The position numbers and the translations under genes are program-made. A DNA stretch of 64,000 nt from Eleusine coracana subsp. coracana. Its lineage: Eukaryota > Streptophyta > Magnoliopsida > Poales > Poaceae. Position 1 is the stretch's first letter, and every line of letters starts with the position of its first letter. The stretch lies in the NCBI GenBank assembly GCA_032690845.1, contig CM064417.1, forward strand, positions 16,770,501 to 16,834,500. Reading direction: 5' to 3'. This document shows positions 21,792 through 31,629 of the stretch, in pieces. A model generated the notes under the pieces. The model was not told where the DNA came from. It saw nothing but the letters and a program-made list of their open reading frames with translations, and searched no databases.

Positions 21792-23262
21792 TTAAGTTGA
21801 TGATGATTCAAGACGAGATAAATGATCTGCTACAGAATTTTCTACTCCTTTCTTATCTCTTATCTCCAAATCAAATTCTTGCAGCATCAATACCCATCGT
21901 ATTAACCGAGGCTTAGACTCCTTCTTTGAAACCAAGAATCTTATAGCAGCATGATCAGTATATACAATCACCTTAGAATTTAGAATGTAGGATCTAAACT
22001 TCTCAAAAGCAAATATAACAGCTAACATCTCATTCTCAGTTGTTGTATAATTGATCTGCGCCTCATTCAAAGTTTTGCTAGCATAATAAATATCATGCAC
22101 TTTACCTTCCTTCCGTTGTCCAAGAATAGCTCCAACTGCAGAGTCACTTGCATCACACATAATTTCAAAAGGTAAACTCCAATCAGGTGGCTGCATAATG
22201 GGTGCAGAGCATAGAGCTTCCTTTAATCTTCTGAAGGCCAGGATTCTTTCCTCGTCCATGACAATTCTGTATCTGTTTTAAAAATTCTGTCAGGGGTTTA
22301 GCAATCTTCGAATAATCCTTAACAAATCTGCGATAGAAGTTGGCATGTCCAAAAAAACTCCTCAAAGTTGTAAGATCAGTACGGGGAGGTAATTTCTCAA
22401 CTGTAGATACCTTTGCCTTATCAACCTCTATCCCTCTTTTAGATATGACATGACCAAGTACTATCCCTTATGTTACCATGAAGTGACACTTCTCCCAATT
22501 AAGAACTAAGTCGCATTCAACACACCTTTTTAAAACCTTCTCCAAATTCTCCAAACAACTATCAAAATCAGCACCATGCACGGAGAAGTCATCCATAAAT
22601 ACCTCCATAATATCTTCTATGAATTCTGTGAATATTGAATTCATGCATCTTTGAAATGTTGCCCGCGCGTTGCAAGGAACAAATGGCATCCTTCTATATG
22701 CATATGTCCCAAAAGAGCAAGTGAAAGTAGTTTTCTACTGATCTTCTGGTCTTACCGGTATTTGAAAGAAACCACTATATCCGTCCAAATAACAAAAGTA
22801 TGAATTCTTTGCTAACCTTTCAAGCATCTCGTCAATGAACGGAAGAGGATAGTGATCTTGCTTCGTCACTTTGTTCAAACTTCTATAATCTATGCACATT
22901 CTCCATCCAATTACAGTCCTTTGAGGGATCAACTCATTGTTCTCGTTAGGCACTACTGTCAACCCTCCTTTCTTGGTTACACAATTCACTGGACTAACCC
23001 ATTCACTATCAGAAATAGGGTAGATCATACCTGCATTAAGCAGCTTCAAAATCTCCTTTTTAACCACTGGCTTCATTGATTCCTTCAACCTTCGCATCCC
23101 TTCAACCACTGGTTTAGTATTCTCCTCCAAGTTAATCTTGTGGGTGCAAAATACGGGGCTGATTCCCTTGATGTCATCCAATGTGTAATCAATGGCTTTC
23201 TTATACTTTTTGAGCATAGCGAGAAGCCTCTCTGTTTCTTCTTTCGTTAGGGCGTTGTTCAC
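21792..23262 (-). pseudogene. pol: Gypsy-1 reverse transcriptase and RNase H
   Basis: RT motifs in order: ILKLLNAGMIYPISDSEWVSPV, WRMCIDYRSLNK, the first catalytic aspartate in CYLDGYSGFFQI, and the VFMDDFSVHG catalytic pair near 22590. Then LVLNWEKCHFMV and FYRRFVKDYSKIAKPL. RNase H (22259-21792) shows IMCDASDSAVGAILGQ, YASKTLNEAQINYTTTENEMLAV, VYTDHAAIRFLV and NSVADHLSRLE. A TAG at 22735 and a TAA at 22468 lie in frame. One frameshift near 22260 separates RT from RNase H. Catalytic residues are retained. Confidence 0.92.
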
Positions 23263-23325
23263 AATAACTGGATATGTTCTATTCTTTCCTAGATATTCAT
23301 AGCGTAGCTCCTTCGGGAGTTCCTT

Positions 23326-24201
23326 CTATTCCACTTCTGGCGCTTCATCTGGATCCAGCTCCCCGAGAGGTTCAAAATCAGGATTTTCCTGGTTGAGCCG
23401 ATCGGCGCAAGCGTCGCGCTGATCGGCGCTGGCAGTATACTCGTCAGTTCCGCACATGATGTGGTCCAGTGGGTCTCCCATATCCATCCCTATCCTCTCG
23501 TCTTCCTCTGGGCAGAATTCCTCATAGTAGGAAGAGTCTTGATGAGACGGATCATTAAATTGAAATCGCACTTCTTCTTCTCCGAGGTGTAGCATAATTT
23601 GACCTTTCCCAGCATCGAGAACAACTTGTACTAATCTTAAGAATGGCCTTCCCAGAATGATATCTTCAACCCCAGTTTCTTTATTGTCTTGAACAAAGAA
23701 ATCTACCGGCATTGTTTTCGAGCTGATCTCAATTTCGACATTCTTGATCACTCCTAGTGGCTTGGTCTTCCTACCATCCACCATGATAAGCTCAAGTTCA
23801 GTCCCCATCAGCCGCTGTTGAGTTCCATAAGGCATACTCATGAATGCAATATAAGTCATCAAGCTGACACGGGAACCAAAGTCACACAAGGCTTTCAGAA
23901 ATTTCTTCCCCGATATCTTACATGGTATGTACGGTTCTTGTTCCTCTTCAGTGAGACCTACAACATACACACCACATAATCCTTCATAGGGGGATGGCTC
24001 GAAGCAACTGTCTAGCAATCTCTTTGCTTGTTTCACCTTTGTTCCATCAAGCTCTATATCATCCTTGTAAAGCTTCCCTAAAACTCTCCCAATAATCTCT
24101 TGATCGAAAACTTCCGACTTGAGGCGATTACTTGGGAAATTATACTCAATTCCGGCTTCGGAGGCGTCTTGTAAACTGAAGGATCTTCTCATATTGAGCA
24201 A
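23326..24201 (-). pseudogene. pol: Gypsy-1 protease region
   Basis: In frame with gag across a TAG. The aspartic protease segment reads CKISGKKFLKALCDFGSRVSLM, with D-F-G at the active site. It is followed by LGVIKNVEIEI and EDIILGRPFLRL, the usual end of plant Gypsy proteases. The linker to RT is acidic and contains a two-unit palindrome cassette (23395-23430), translated in frame as ADQRDACADR. The ORF ends at a TAG at 23326 that replaces a tryptophan codon position, and the frame resumes directly into RT. Confidence 0.87.
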
Positions 24202-24225
24202 CTCGTGCGAAAAATCAATGGGAAT

Positions 24226-25197
24226 CTAGTCCATCGGCTTTGGTTTAGCAAAGTTCCCTTCAAATTCCTTCAGGTAGTTGTCCAGAATCGCAGCTTCTAT
24301 CTTGGTATATTCCTTGCTACTTGACGGAGTCATCAGGGTCATCGCGACTGCGCCGATCAGCTCAGAGGCTGCGCCAATCGGCGAACACGTCAGATCCACA
24401 GAGGCAGGTCCGAAGGGCTTTATTTCTTCGAATTGCTCCGAAGTAATCATTGATCTACTCTTGGACATCAAGATCTGTTCAGCTGGTGACTCTTCCTTCT
24501 GCACAACTTCTGGGCATTGCCGATTTGGTTCTAGATATTCTTCCCAATGCTTATGCAAAGCTTCATTCTCGGCAATTTTGCCTAACAATTCGATCCCTAC
24601 CTTGGCTGTCAATCTCAGAAAACTTCCTCCGGCCGATCCGTCCAAATGCATCCACGATGCCTTGTTTATGGCCATGTAGAAGGTTTGAGCAAACATATTC
24701 TCATCAATGCCAAGGTCAGGTCCTTGTTTCAACAATGTTTGAAAATGCGTCTAGGCTTCTGCGAGAGTTTCTTCATCTTCTTGTAACAAGTTCACCACTT
24801 CGCTTCTGAACTTCTGCACCTTTGGCAAAGGAAAATAGTGGAGACAAATATTTCCAACTAACTCACTCCAGTTACCTTTTGCTTCTCGAGATGCTGCCTT
24901 GTGCCACTCTTTGGCTTTTTCTCCCAAAGAAAATGGGAAAAGCAGCCACCTGTAAAGATCCCGAGGCACTCCTTCATGATGGAATGTTTGGCAAAGTGCC
25001 TCCAAATCTTGTAAGTGAGTATACGGGTTCTCCTCTTTCGCTCCAAAGAACTTGTTTGCTTCAGCCATGCTAATGATAATAGGGTTCAACACATACGAGG
25101 AGGCCGTGGCCTTCTCATCTGAGGATTGATGCACCAGCACGTTTGAAGATGGTAGAGAAAGTTCCTTGAGCATCAGAGAAGGTCCTGTCGTACGCAT
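24226..25197 (-). pseudogene. gag: Gypsy-1 gag
   Basis: Starts at the ATG at 25197 (MRTTGPSLMLKEL). Recognisable capsid-type segments are ENPYTHLQDLEALCQTF, RDLYRWLLFPFSLGEKAKEW and CLHYFPLPKVQKFRSEVVNL. An in-frame TAG at about 24751 and another at 24226 both fall where a tryptophan codon is expected from context. The second half carries an in-frame palindrome cassette at 24349-24385, read as IGAASELIGAV. I see no zinc knuckle in it, which is common in Athila gag. Confidence 0.85.
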
Positions 25198-25290
25198 CCT
25201 AAATATTCACACAAAACACAAAAACGAAAACAACTAGAAAAGAGAGGATTAGACATTAGTAAAATATTAATAGTAAAAGAACTGGCTTGT

Positions 25291-25308
25291 TCCCCGACAA
25301 CGGTGCTA
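25291..25308 (-). other. Gypsy-1 primer binding site
   Basis: Minus strand AGCACCGTTGTCGGGGA is a mutated form of TGGCGCCGTTGCCGGGGA, the Athila-type site complementary to aspartate tRNA. Gypsy-3 has TGGCGCCGTTGCTGGAGA at 28031. Confidence 0.75.
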
Positions 25309-25319
25309 GAAAAAGGGCT

Positions 25320-26419
25320 TATTGGTCGTAATTACGCACCCACTTATATACCGCAAGAGGACGGTGTACAGTTGTAGCTCTTTTTCCCTCACAGTATACC
25401 AAGGTTATCGAATCCATAGGGAACGAGCGGAACTAATACTATTAAAGGGTTACTAACAAATTGCAATGGTTTGGTTGATGTGAATGATGACGGTGAGAAA
25501 GTGGAAGGTGAATGTTATTGAAGAGTAACAGGATGATGAAGGATTCTCTCCTTAGGATTGATTCACTAGCATGCAACCTTATTCTTATCAACTCGAGTGA
25601 TGATTCTAATATTCTACAAGACATGGTGGTTTCGTTCACCCCGGCTATCACTACAGAGGCTATTAGCTCTCCACTGGTTTCTTGCACTATGTAATGGGCA
25701 AAAGTGTATTGGCCGATACACTAATGAAAGGGATAGATAGATGTGCAATAAAGTTTATCACATAGATTAAATTCATCGAGAGAGTATCAACAAGTATGAG
25801 AGTTACATGACCAGATCCCCGCACCAGAGAAGAGAATATGAGACTACTCACTCATCCTTCCGCTAGACATAGTAGAGGGGTGAGAAGTAGCGCTGGAACG
25901 CGCACGAGCCGATCGGCGCAAGCGTCACGCCGATCGGCGCGACCTCCCTTCTGGTGGATCTCGTCGATGTTGACCAACCTTCGCCGCTAATATCCTGGAG
26001 CCCTAGTTCTAATAATTGATTCTCGCGATCGCTGTCTCTCCTGGTTCTCTCCTGGCTCTTGATAATTATCTTCCTTTTATACTCGACGGGATTAGGTCAA
26101 CTTCCACCGACTCTAACTCATACTGGGCTGGGCCTTCATGTTTCCTGGACCGGATCGTGTTTTCGTCATCTTCTCCTGCTGCCCCGATCGGCACAGGCCC
26201 GTGCCGATCGGCGCGGCTCCGCATCTGGCCCATCTTCGTTACCCTTTAGTTCTTTATCCATAATTGCCCTGTTTTACACCTATTTCCTGCGTTTACATCC
26301 AAAACAGAACAACTACAAATATATGCAAATATGGGGTTAATTGTTAGTCCAAACCACTAAATTAAGACGCAAAACATCTCTTTTTCGTAGATAAAATGGG
26401 CGTCTAGAAACCACCAACA
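25320..26419 (-). repeat. Gypsy-1 5' LTR
   Basis: 1100 bp, the partner of 16119-17217. The inner end reads TATTGGTCG on the plus strand instead of TGTTGGTCG, so the canonical terminal dinucleotide is mutated. Palindrome cassettes lie at 25906-25941 and 26181-26215. Confidence 0.92.
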
Positions 26420-26424
26420 GGGTC

Positions 26425-26893
26425 ATTGTAAGGTATGGTGACCCAGAGAAGAGAGTTTGGCCATAGCTAAGATGGAATAGAGGGAGTTACATAGGGGTCG
26501 CCATAAGCTACGGTGAGCGAGAGAGAGGAGATGGACATAACTCAGACGTCTCTGTTGATGGTACGACAGGGTCGCCATAAGCTATGGTGTCTATGGAGTA
26601 ATTCGTGCAGGAGATCATAGAGATTCTAAGGTTGCAATAAGAAAAAGAAGAGTTTGCCATATGTAACAGTGACTAGGCCTAGAGGTCACCGTAAGTTTTG
26701 GTGATATGTCACCGTAAGCTTTGGCGGATGGATCCACAGGTTGCAACTTTTTGGCAACAGCTAGTGGAAAGATTGTAGCCTATAAATTGATAATGCCCAA
26801 CTCATGGAGAGCTCTCTTGGCCATTTGGAACCTCTAGAGGGCCAAGAGGAGAAGAGAAGACACTTGTGCAAAGATTGGAGAGTGATATTTGAG
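26425..26893. other. Fragment of an older LTR-like sequence (right piece) with palindromic repeats
   Basis: Contains at least five degenerate copies of a palindromic motif, for example GGTCGCCATAAGCTACGGTGA, TCGCCATAAGCTATGGTG and TCACCGTAAGCTTTGGCG. A TATA-like TATAAAT follows at 26781. The layout, palindromes then TATA, copies the U3 of the Sirevirus LTRs here, so I infer a fragment of another Sirevirus-type LTR. It ends where Gypsy-3 begins. Confidence 0.6.
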
Positions 26894-28019
26894 TGTCGTT
26901 GGCATTGTTTAGATACACATTTCATGAAGTAAAAGAGGTTTTTTTACAACTTGTTTTATTATTTTTTGCTAACAATTAACCTCAATTAATGTGGATATTT
27001 GTTGTTTTCTTGTTTTATGTGCAATATGAAGAAATTAGGTAAAAATAAAGAATCTATAGATTAAGAGCAACAAATGGGCCGAGAAGAAGAAATTGCAAGG
27101 TTGTACTGATCCGCATCTGCATCATGCCGATCGCACCTAAGGGAAAGGCTCGGACCTGAAGCCCATGCGATGGTGGCAAGGAACAAGATGGGATTAGGGT
27201 CGATGTCGGCGCAACTAACATAGAGGAGAAGATAAAACAAGAAGATATTTTATTGAAAGAGGGATCAAGATAGAGAAACTCCTGACCTAGGGTTTTGAGA
27301 AGTTGTGTTAGCGATAGAGACGATCACCGATCATCACCGCCAGAAAGGAGGAGCGTGCCGACCGGCACACTGCCGTGCTGATCAGCATTTGTTCTTTACA
27401 CGTTGTATTCCCTCATCCAGCTGAACCATGACCATTGATCTTGGATGGATGAGTGAGTAGTCTTCATATTCTCCCCTGTGGCGACAGGAATCTAGCTATG
27501 TAAACTCTCAACACTTGTGAATTATTCTTATATGTCAAGTATATGTGTGATGAACTTATTCCGTATGAGATTGTGCATGATCCCATGTATGAATCTACCA
27601 GCATTACTAGATGACTAGATGTGTTATGATGATAACGTAGTGCAACAAACCTATGCCGAATGATTAGCTTATGCTGTGACAGGGCCAGAGTGAGCGGAAC
27701 CACCATGTCTTGAAGAATACTACATATATTAAATGAATCTATAGTATGAGTTGCATGCTACTAACCTGAACCATAAATGGGAAATCCTTTATAAACTTGA
27801 TCAAACTCTCTAGCTCTTTATTCTTAATGGTTTCCTATTACTACATAAATTCTCCCTTTTGATAAACTTAGTTAGTAGATGAAATAATAGTGAAGGTCAC
27901 ATTTTCTCTCTGTGGATTCGATTAAACCTTGGAATACTCTAAGGGAAAATAAGCTACAGTTGTACACCATCCACTTGCGGTATATAGGTGGGTGTGTAAC
28001 TACGAGTCTACGACCAACA
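26894..28019 (+). repeat. Gypsy-3 5' LTR
   Basis: Begins TGTCGTTGGCATTG and ends ACGACCAACA just before the primer site. It aligns along its length with the reverse complement of the Gypsy-1 LTR (for example TAACAATTAACCT near 26970). It carries a diverged palindrome pair at 27351-27388 (GTGCCGACCGGCAC and GTGCTGATCAGCA). The left boundary is less certain because no target duplication can be checked. Confidence 0.75.
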
Positions 28020-28030
28020 AGCATATTTTC

Positions 28031-28048
28031 TGGCGCCGTTGCTGGAGA
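28031..28048 (+). other. Gypsy-3 primer binding site
   Basis: TGGCGCCGTTGCTGGAGA, close to the aspartate-tRNA-complementary site typical of Athila elements. Confidence 0.88.
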
Positions 28049-28140
28049 GCAAGCCAGTTCTTTCGTGATTTGTTTATTTTACTAACCTCTAATCCCCTCT
28101 TCTGTAGTTTTGTATTTTTGTTTTTCTTTGTGTTTTGAGG

Positions 28141-29275
28141 ATGTATACTCGAGGGATGTTTCTAACAGTCAGGGATCATTCAATGCCGTCTTCGAAATTG
28201 CTGATTCCGTAGGCTTCAGATGAAAAGCTTACTGCTTCTTCATATGTGCTAAACCCGATCATCATCAGTGTGGCTCAAGAAAGCAAATATAGGACACTTA
28301 CACACTTTTGCAACATCTGGAAGTCCTCTGTCAAACCTTCAAACACAAAGGAGTGCCCCAGAATTTGTATACGTGGCTGCTATTTCTGTTTTCTATTGAC
28401 GCAAGGGCCAAGGAGTGGTACAAATCGGTAGCCTGTGAAGCTAAAGGGAATTGGGAGAAATTCGTAGGAGCTTTCTACTTTCCTTTTTTCCCATTTACAA
28501 AAGTACAAAACCAAGGAGAGAGGTGGTGAATTTTGAGCAAAGGATGGAAGAAAGCCTTGCCTAAGCATGGTCGTGATTTCAATCCTTGTTGAAGGAAGGA
28601 ATTGATTTAGGAATGGATAACAATCTAGGTGCCCCCACGTTTGGAGGGAGTTTCTTGGATTTGACAGCTAAAGTTGGGATGGATCTTTTAGTCAAAATAG
28701 CCAATGCAAAAACTATGCAGAGGCATTGGGATGATTTTCAAGAAGATCCGAGCCCTTTATAGAAACAAACATCGATCGATCTCCCAAGAGTAGGACGTGG
28801 AGAAGACAAAAAATCTGCATTGGAAATCGATGTGAAGGATGAAATAGAACAAATGGCTCATGGAAATCAGGTGGAGCTAAATATTGAATATGTGCCAACC
28901 GACACAGATCTTGTGACGGTCAGCACGTCTGGAGCGCCGATCGACATAGGACCCATGCGGACCGGCACCAAGAAACCTTACGAGAAAATCTCTAAAACTG
29001 AAGTTGCTATTTTGGAGGAGCACCAAAGGGACTTCTTGGGAAGATTTCATAAGCCAAAGGGAAACAGATCCATGAAAGATGCTAAACTATTGAGTGAATT
29101 TGAACCCCTTAAATGGATGCCTATTGATTTCACTTCGGACTTGCTAAGCATGCGGAGGACGTATGATCCTAAATATGCTTTAGTGGTAGGTGTCGAGTAC
29201 AATTTTCCTAGCAATACGAAGACATCCGAAATCTCTCATGAGAAGGTGATTGGAGAAGTGCTAGGAAGATTGTAG
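28141..29275 (+). pseudogene. gag: Gypsy-3 gag
   Basis: Begins at ATG 28141 (MYTRGMFLTVRDHSMPSS), matching the Gypsy-1 gag start. Segments ASSYVLNPIIISVAQ, KGVPQNLYTWLLFLFS and ACEAKGNW match Gypsy-1 gag, but across several frameshifts and stops. The open part 28820-29275 covers the C-terminal region. It includes a diverged palindrome cassette at about 28933-28972, read as GAPIDIGPMRTGT, at a position equivalent to the one in Gypsy-1 gag. Confidence 0.8.
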
Positions 29276-30006
29276 AGGTTGATGAATCAGAGATTGAACA
29301 AGCCAAAAGGCTGCTAGATCGCTACTTTGTTCCCTCACCCTATGAAGGACTCTATGGAGTGTATGCGATCAGTCTTACACAAGGAACAAAGGAAGACCCT
29401 CATATACCATGCAAAATACGAGATAGGGAGTTCCCCAAGTCTTTATGTGATTTCGGTGCCCATGTTAGCCTTATGATAGATGAGACATTCATGAAAATGC
29501 CATACGAGATTGAAGGACAGTTGATACGGACCAAGCTTGAGTTAATTATCGTGGATGGTAGACGAACAAAACCACTTGGAGTCGTCAAGAATATGAAGAT
29601 TGAATTTAGAAGAAACATTATTCCAGTTGACGTATTCGTTCTTGACAAGGGTGAAGTCAGGGTTGAAGACATCATTCTGGGGAGAACCTTTCTAAGATTA
29701 GTGCAAGAAGTGTTAGATGTGGGATGCAAGCATCTCAGGTTGACACTAGGAGGAGAAGAAATCTTTTTCGAATTCAAAAACCCACCCACCCCGAGAGAGT
29801 TTTTCCCGAAGAAGGATGAGGAATTCAAGACAAAATATATTGATCCTTTAAAAAAATTATTTGAAGGGTTAGACAAGGAGGTAGAACACCAAAATAAGGA
29901 AGGCCCCCATCGACACGATGCTGATGTCAATTGGCACAATGGAGAAGATGGAGAATTTGAGCCCCTAGGCATTCTGAATCTAGATGAAGCTCCAGATGTC
30001 GAATAG
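29276..30006 (+). pseudogene. pol: Gypsy-3 protease region
   Basis: CKIRDREFPKSLCDFGAHVSLM is the protease active-site segment, followed by LGVVKNMKIEF and EDIILGRTFLRL. The open frame 29359-30006 ends at a TAG where Gypsy-1 also has a stop. The linker at 29907-29942 has a decayed palindrome cassette (HRHDADVNWHNGE) at the position of the Gypsy-1 cassette at 23395. A frameshift near 29275 separates it from gag. Confidence 0.82.
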
Positions 30007-31600
30007 AAGCCACTTCCTAATGGTCTAAGGTATGAATATTTGGGAAGGAATAAGACATACCCGATGATTGTTAATAGTGCATTAACAAAGGAAGAAACAA
30101 AAAGGCTTCTAGTTGTCCTGAAGAAATATAAAAAGGCCATAGGTTATTGCTTGGATGACATTAAAGGAATTAATCTGGCCTTTTGCACACACAAGATTAA
30201 TTTGGAGGGGTGAGCTAAGCCGGTAGTTGAAGGCATCAGGAGGCTGAAAGAAGGTATGAAGGAAGTAGTGAAGAAAAAGGTTCTAAGGCTCCTTATTGAT
30301 GGAATGCTATACCCAGTTACTGATCGTGAGTGGGTAAGCCCGGTGAATTGTGTTCCAAAAAAGGGAGGATTGACGGTGATGCCCAATAAAAAGAATGAAT
30401 TGATTCCTCAGAGAACGGTCACAAGATGGAGAATGTGCATTGACTACAGAAAGTTGAACAAGGCAACAAAGAAAGATCATTATCCATTGCCATTCATTGA
30501 TGAGATGCTTGAACGGTTTACCAAAAATTGTTGTTTCTGCTATCTTTATGGTTATAGTGGATTCTTTCAATTTCTGGTACAACCTAAGGTTCAACATAAG
30601 ACAACATTCAGTTGTCCTATGGAAGTTATGCTTATCAACGGATGTCGTTTGGACTTTGCAATGCACCAGTCACTTGTCACAGATGCATGCATCCTATATT
30701 CGTCGAGGTTGTTGAATACATCATGGAGGTATTTATGGATGATTTCTCTATTCATGGAACTAATTCTGATCATTGTTTGGCGAACTTGGAGAAAGTTTGA
30801 AAGCGACATGTTGAAGTGGATTTGGTTCTAAATTGGGAAAAGTGTTGCTTTATGGTAACCAAAGGGATTGTTTTGGGTCCTGTTATATCTAATAGAGGAA
30901 TCAAAGTAGATAAAGCCAAAATATCCACTACTGAGAGGTTACCACCACTCAATAGATCTTAAAATTATGCAAGATTCCTTGGGCAAGCAAATTTCTATTA
31001 GAGGTTTGTCAAAGTCTATTTGAAGATTGCTAAGCCATTGGTGGAATTGTTACAAAAGAATGTGGTGTTCGATATGGACGATGAGCGCCTTTCTGCCTTC
31101 AGGAGATTGAAAGAAGCTTTGTGTTTCGTGCCTATTATGAAACTGCTTGATGGGAATCTTCCTTTTGGGATTATGTGCAATGCTAGTGACTATGCAGTGG
31201 GAGCTGTTCTGCGACAATGTAAAGAAGGTAAATTTAATGCTATCTACTATGCAAGTAAGACTCTCAATGAAGCGCAAATTAACTATACGACTATAGAATA
31301 GGAAATTCTAGCAGTAATATTCGCCTTCGAGAAATTTTTCTCCTATATTATTAACTCCAAGGTCATTGTTTATATGGATCATGCTGCTATCAGATATCTT
31401 ATTTCTGAAAGGGAGTCTAAACCCATATTGCTTTAATAGGTCTTAATGCTATAAGAATTTGACTTGGAAATCAGATATAAAAAAGGTATTGAGAATTATG
31501 TAGCTGACCATTTATCGCGTATCATGTTTGAGGGGAAGGAGACGCCTATTGCCGATGAAATGAGGCAAGAACAACTCTTTGCAACTTATGATAATAGAGA
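30007..31600 (+). pseudogene. pol: Gypsy-3 reverse transcriptase and RNase H
   Basis: RT motifs WRMCIDYRKLNK and EVFMDDFSIHG are present, but the first catalytic aspartate is replaced in CYLYGYSGFFQF, where Gypsy-1 has CYLDGYSGFFQI. A stop near 30212, a frameshift near 30600 and stops near 30797, 30960 and 31000 follow. RNase H (31020-31600) has IMCNASDYAVGAVL and NYVADHLSRI, with stops near 31301, 31436 and 31452. Inactive. Confidence 0.88.
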
Positions 31601-31629
31601 TAATTGGATGCAAAACATTATAGAAGTTT

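Larger units (their letters stand above)
16119..26419 (-). mobile_element. Gypsy-1: Athila-like Ty3/Gypsy element with extra 3' ORF
   Basis: A full-length element of 10.3 kb on the minus strand, with an exact GGGTC target duplication. In sense order: 5' LTR (26419-25320), tRNA-Asp-type primer site, gag, protease, RT, RNase H, integrase, extra ORF, 3' non-coding region, purine tract, 3' LTR (17217-16119). RT sequence (WRMCIDYRSLNK, VFMDDFSVHG) and the primer site fit the Athila lineage. Most interruptions are single stops in an otherwise continuous frame. Palindrome cassettes based on GCCGATCGGC are scattered through LTRs, untranslated regions and coding parts. Confidence 0.92.

Noticed and set aside
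29400..30140. 246-codon ORF on the minus strand
   Set aside because: Antisense shadow of the Gypsy-3 protease region; peptide is low-complexity Ser/Leu-rich with no known motif.
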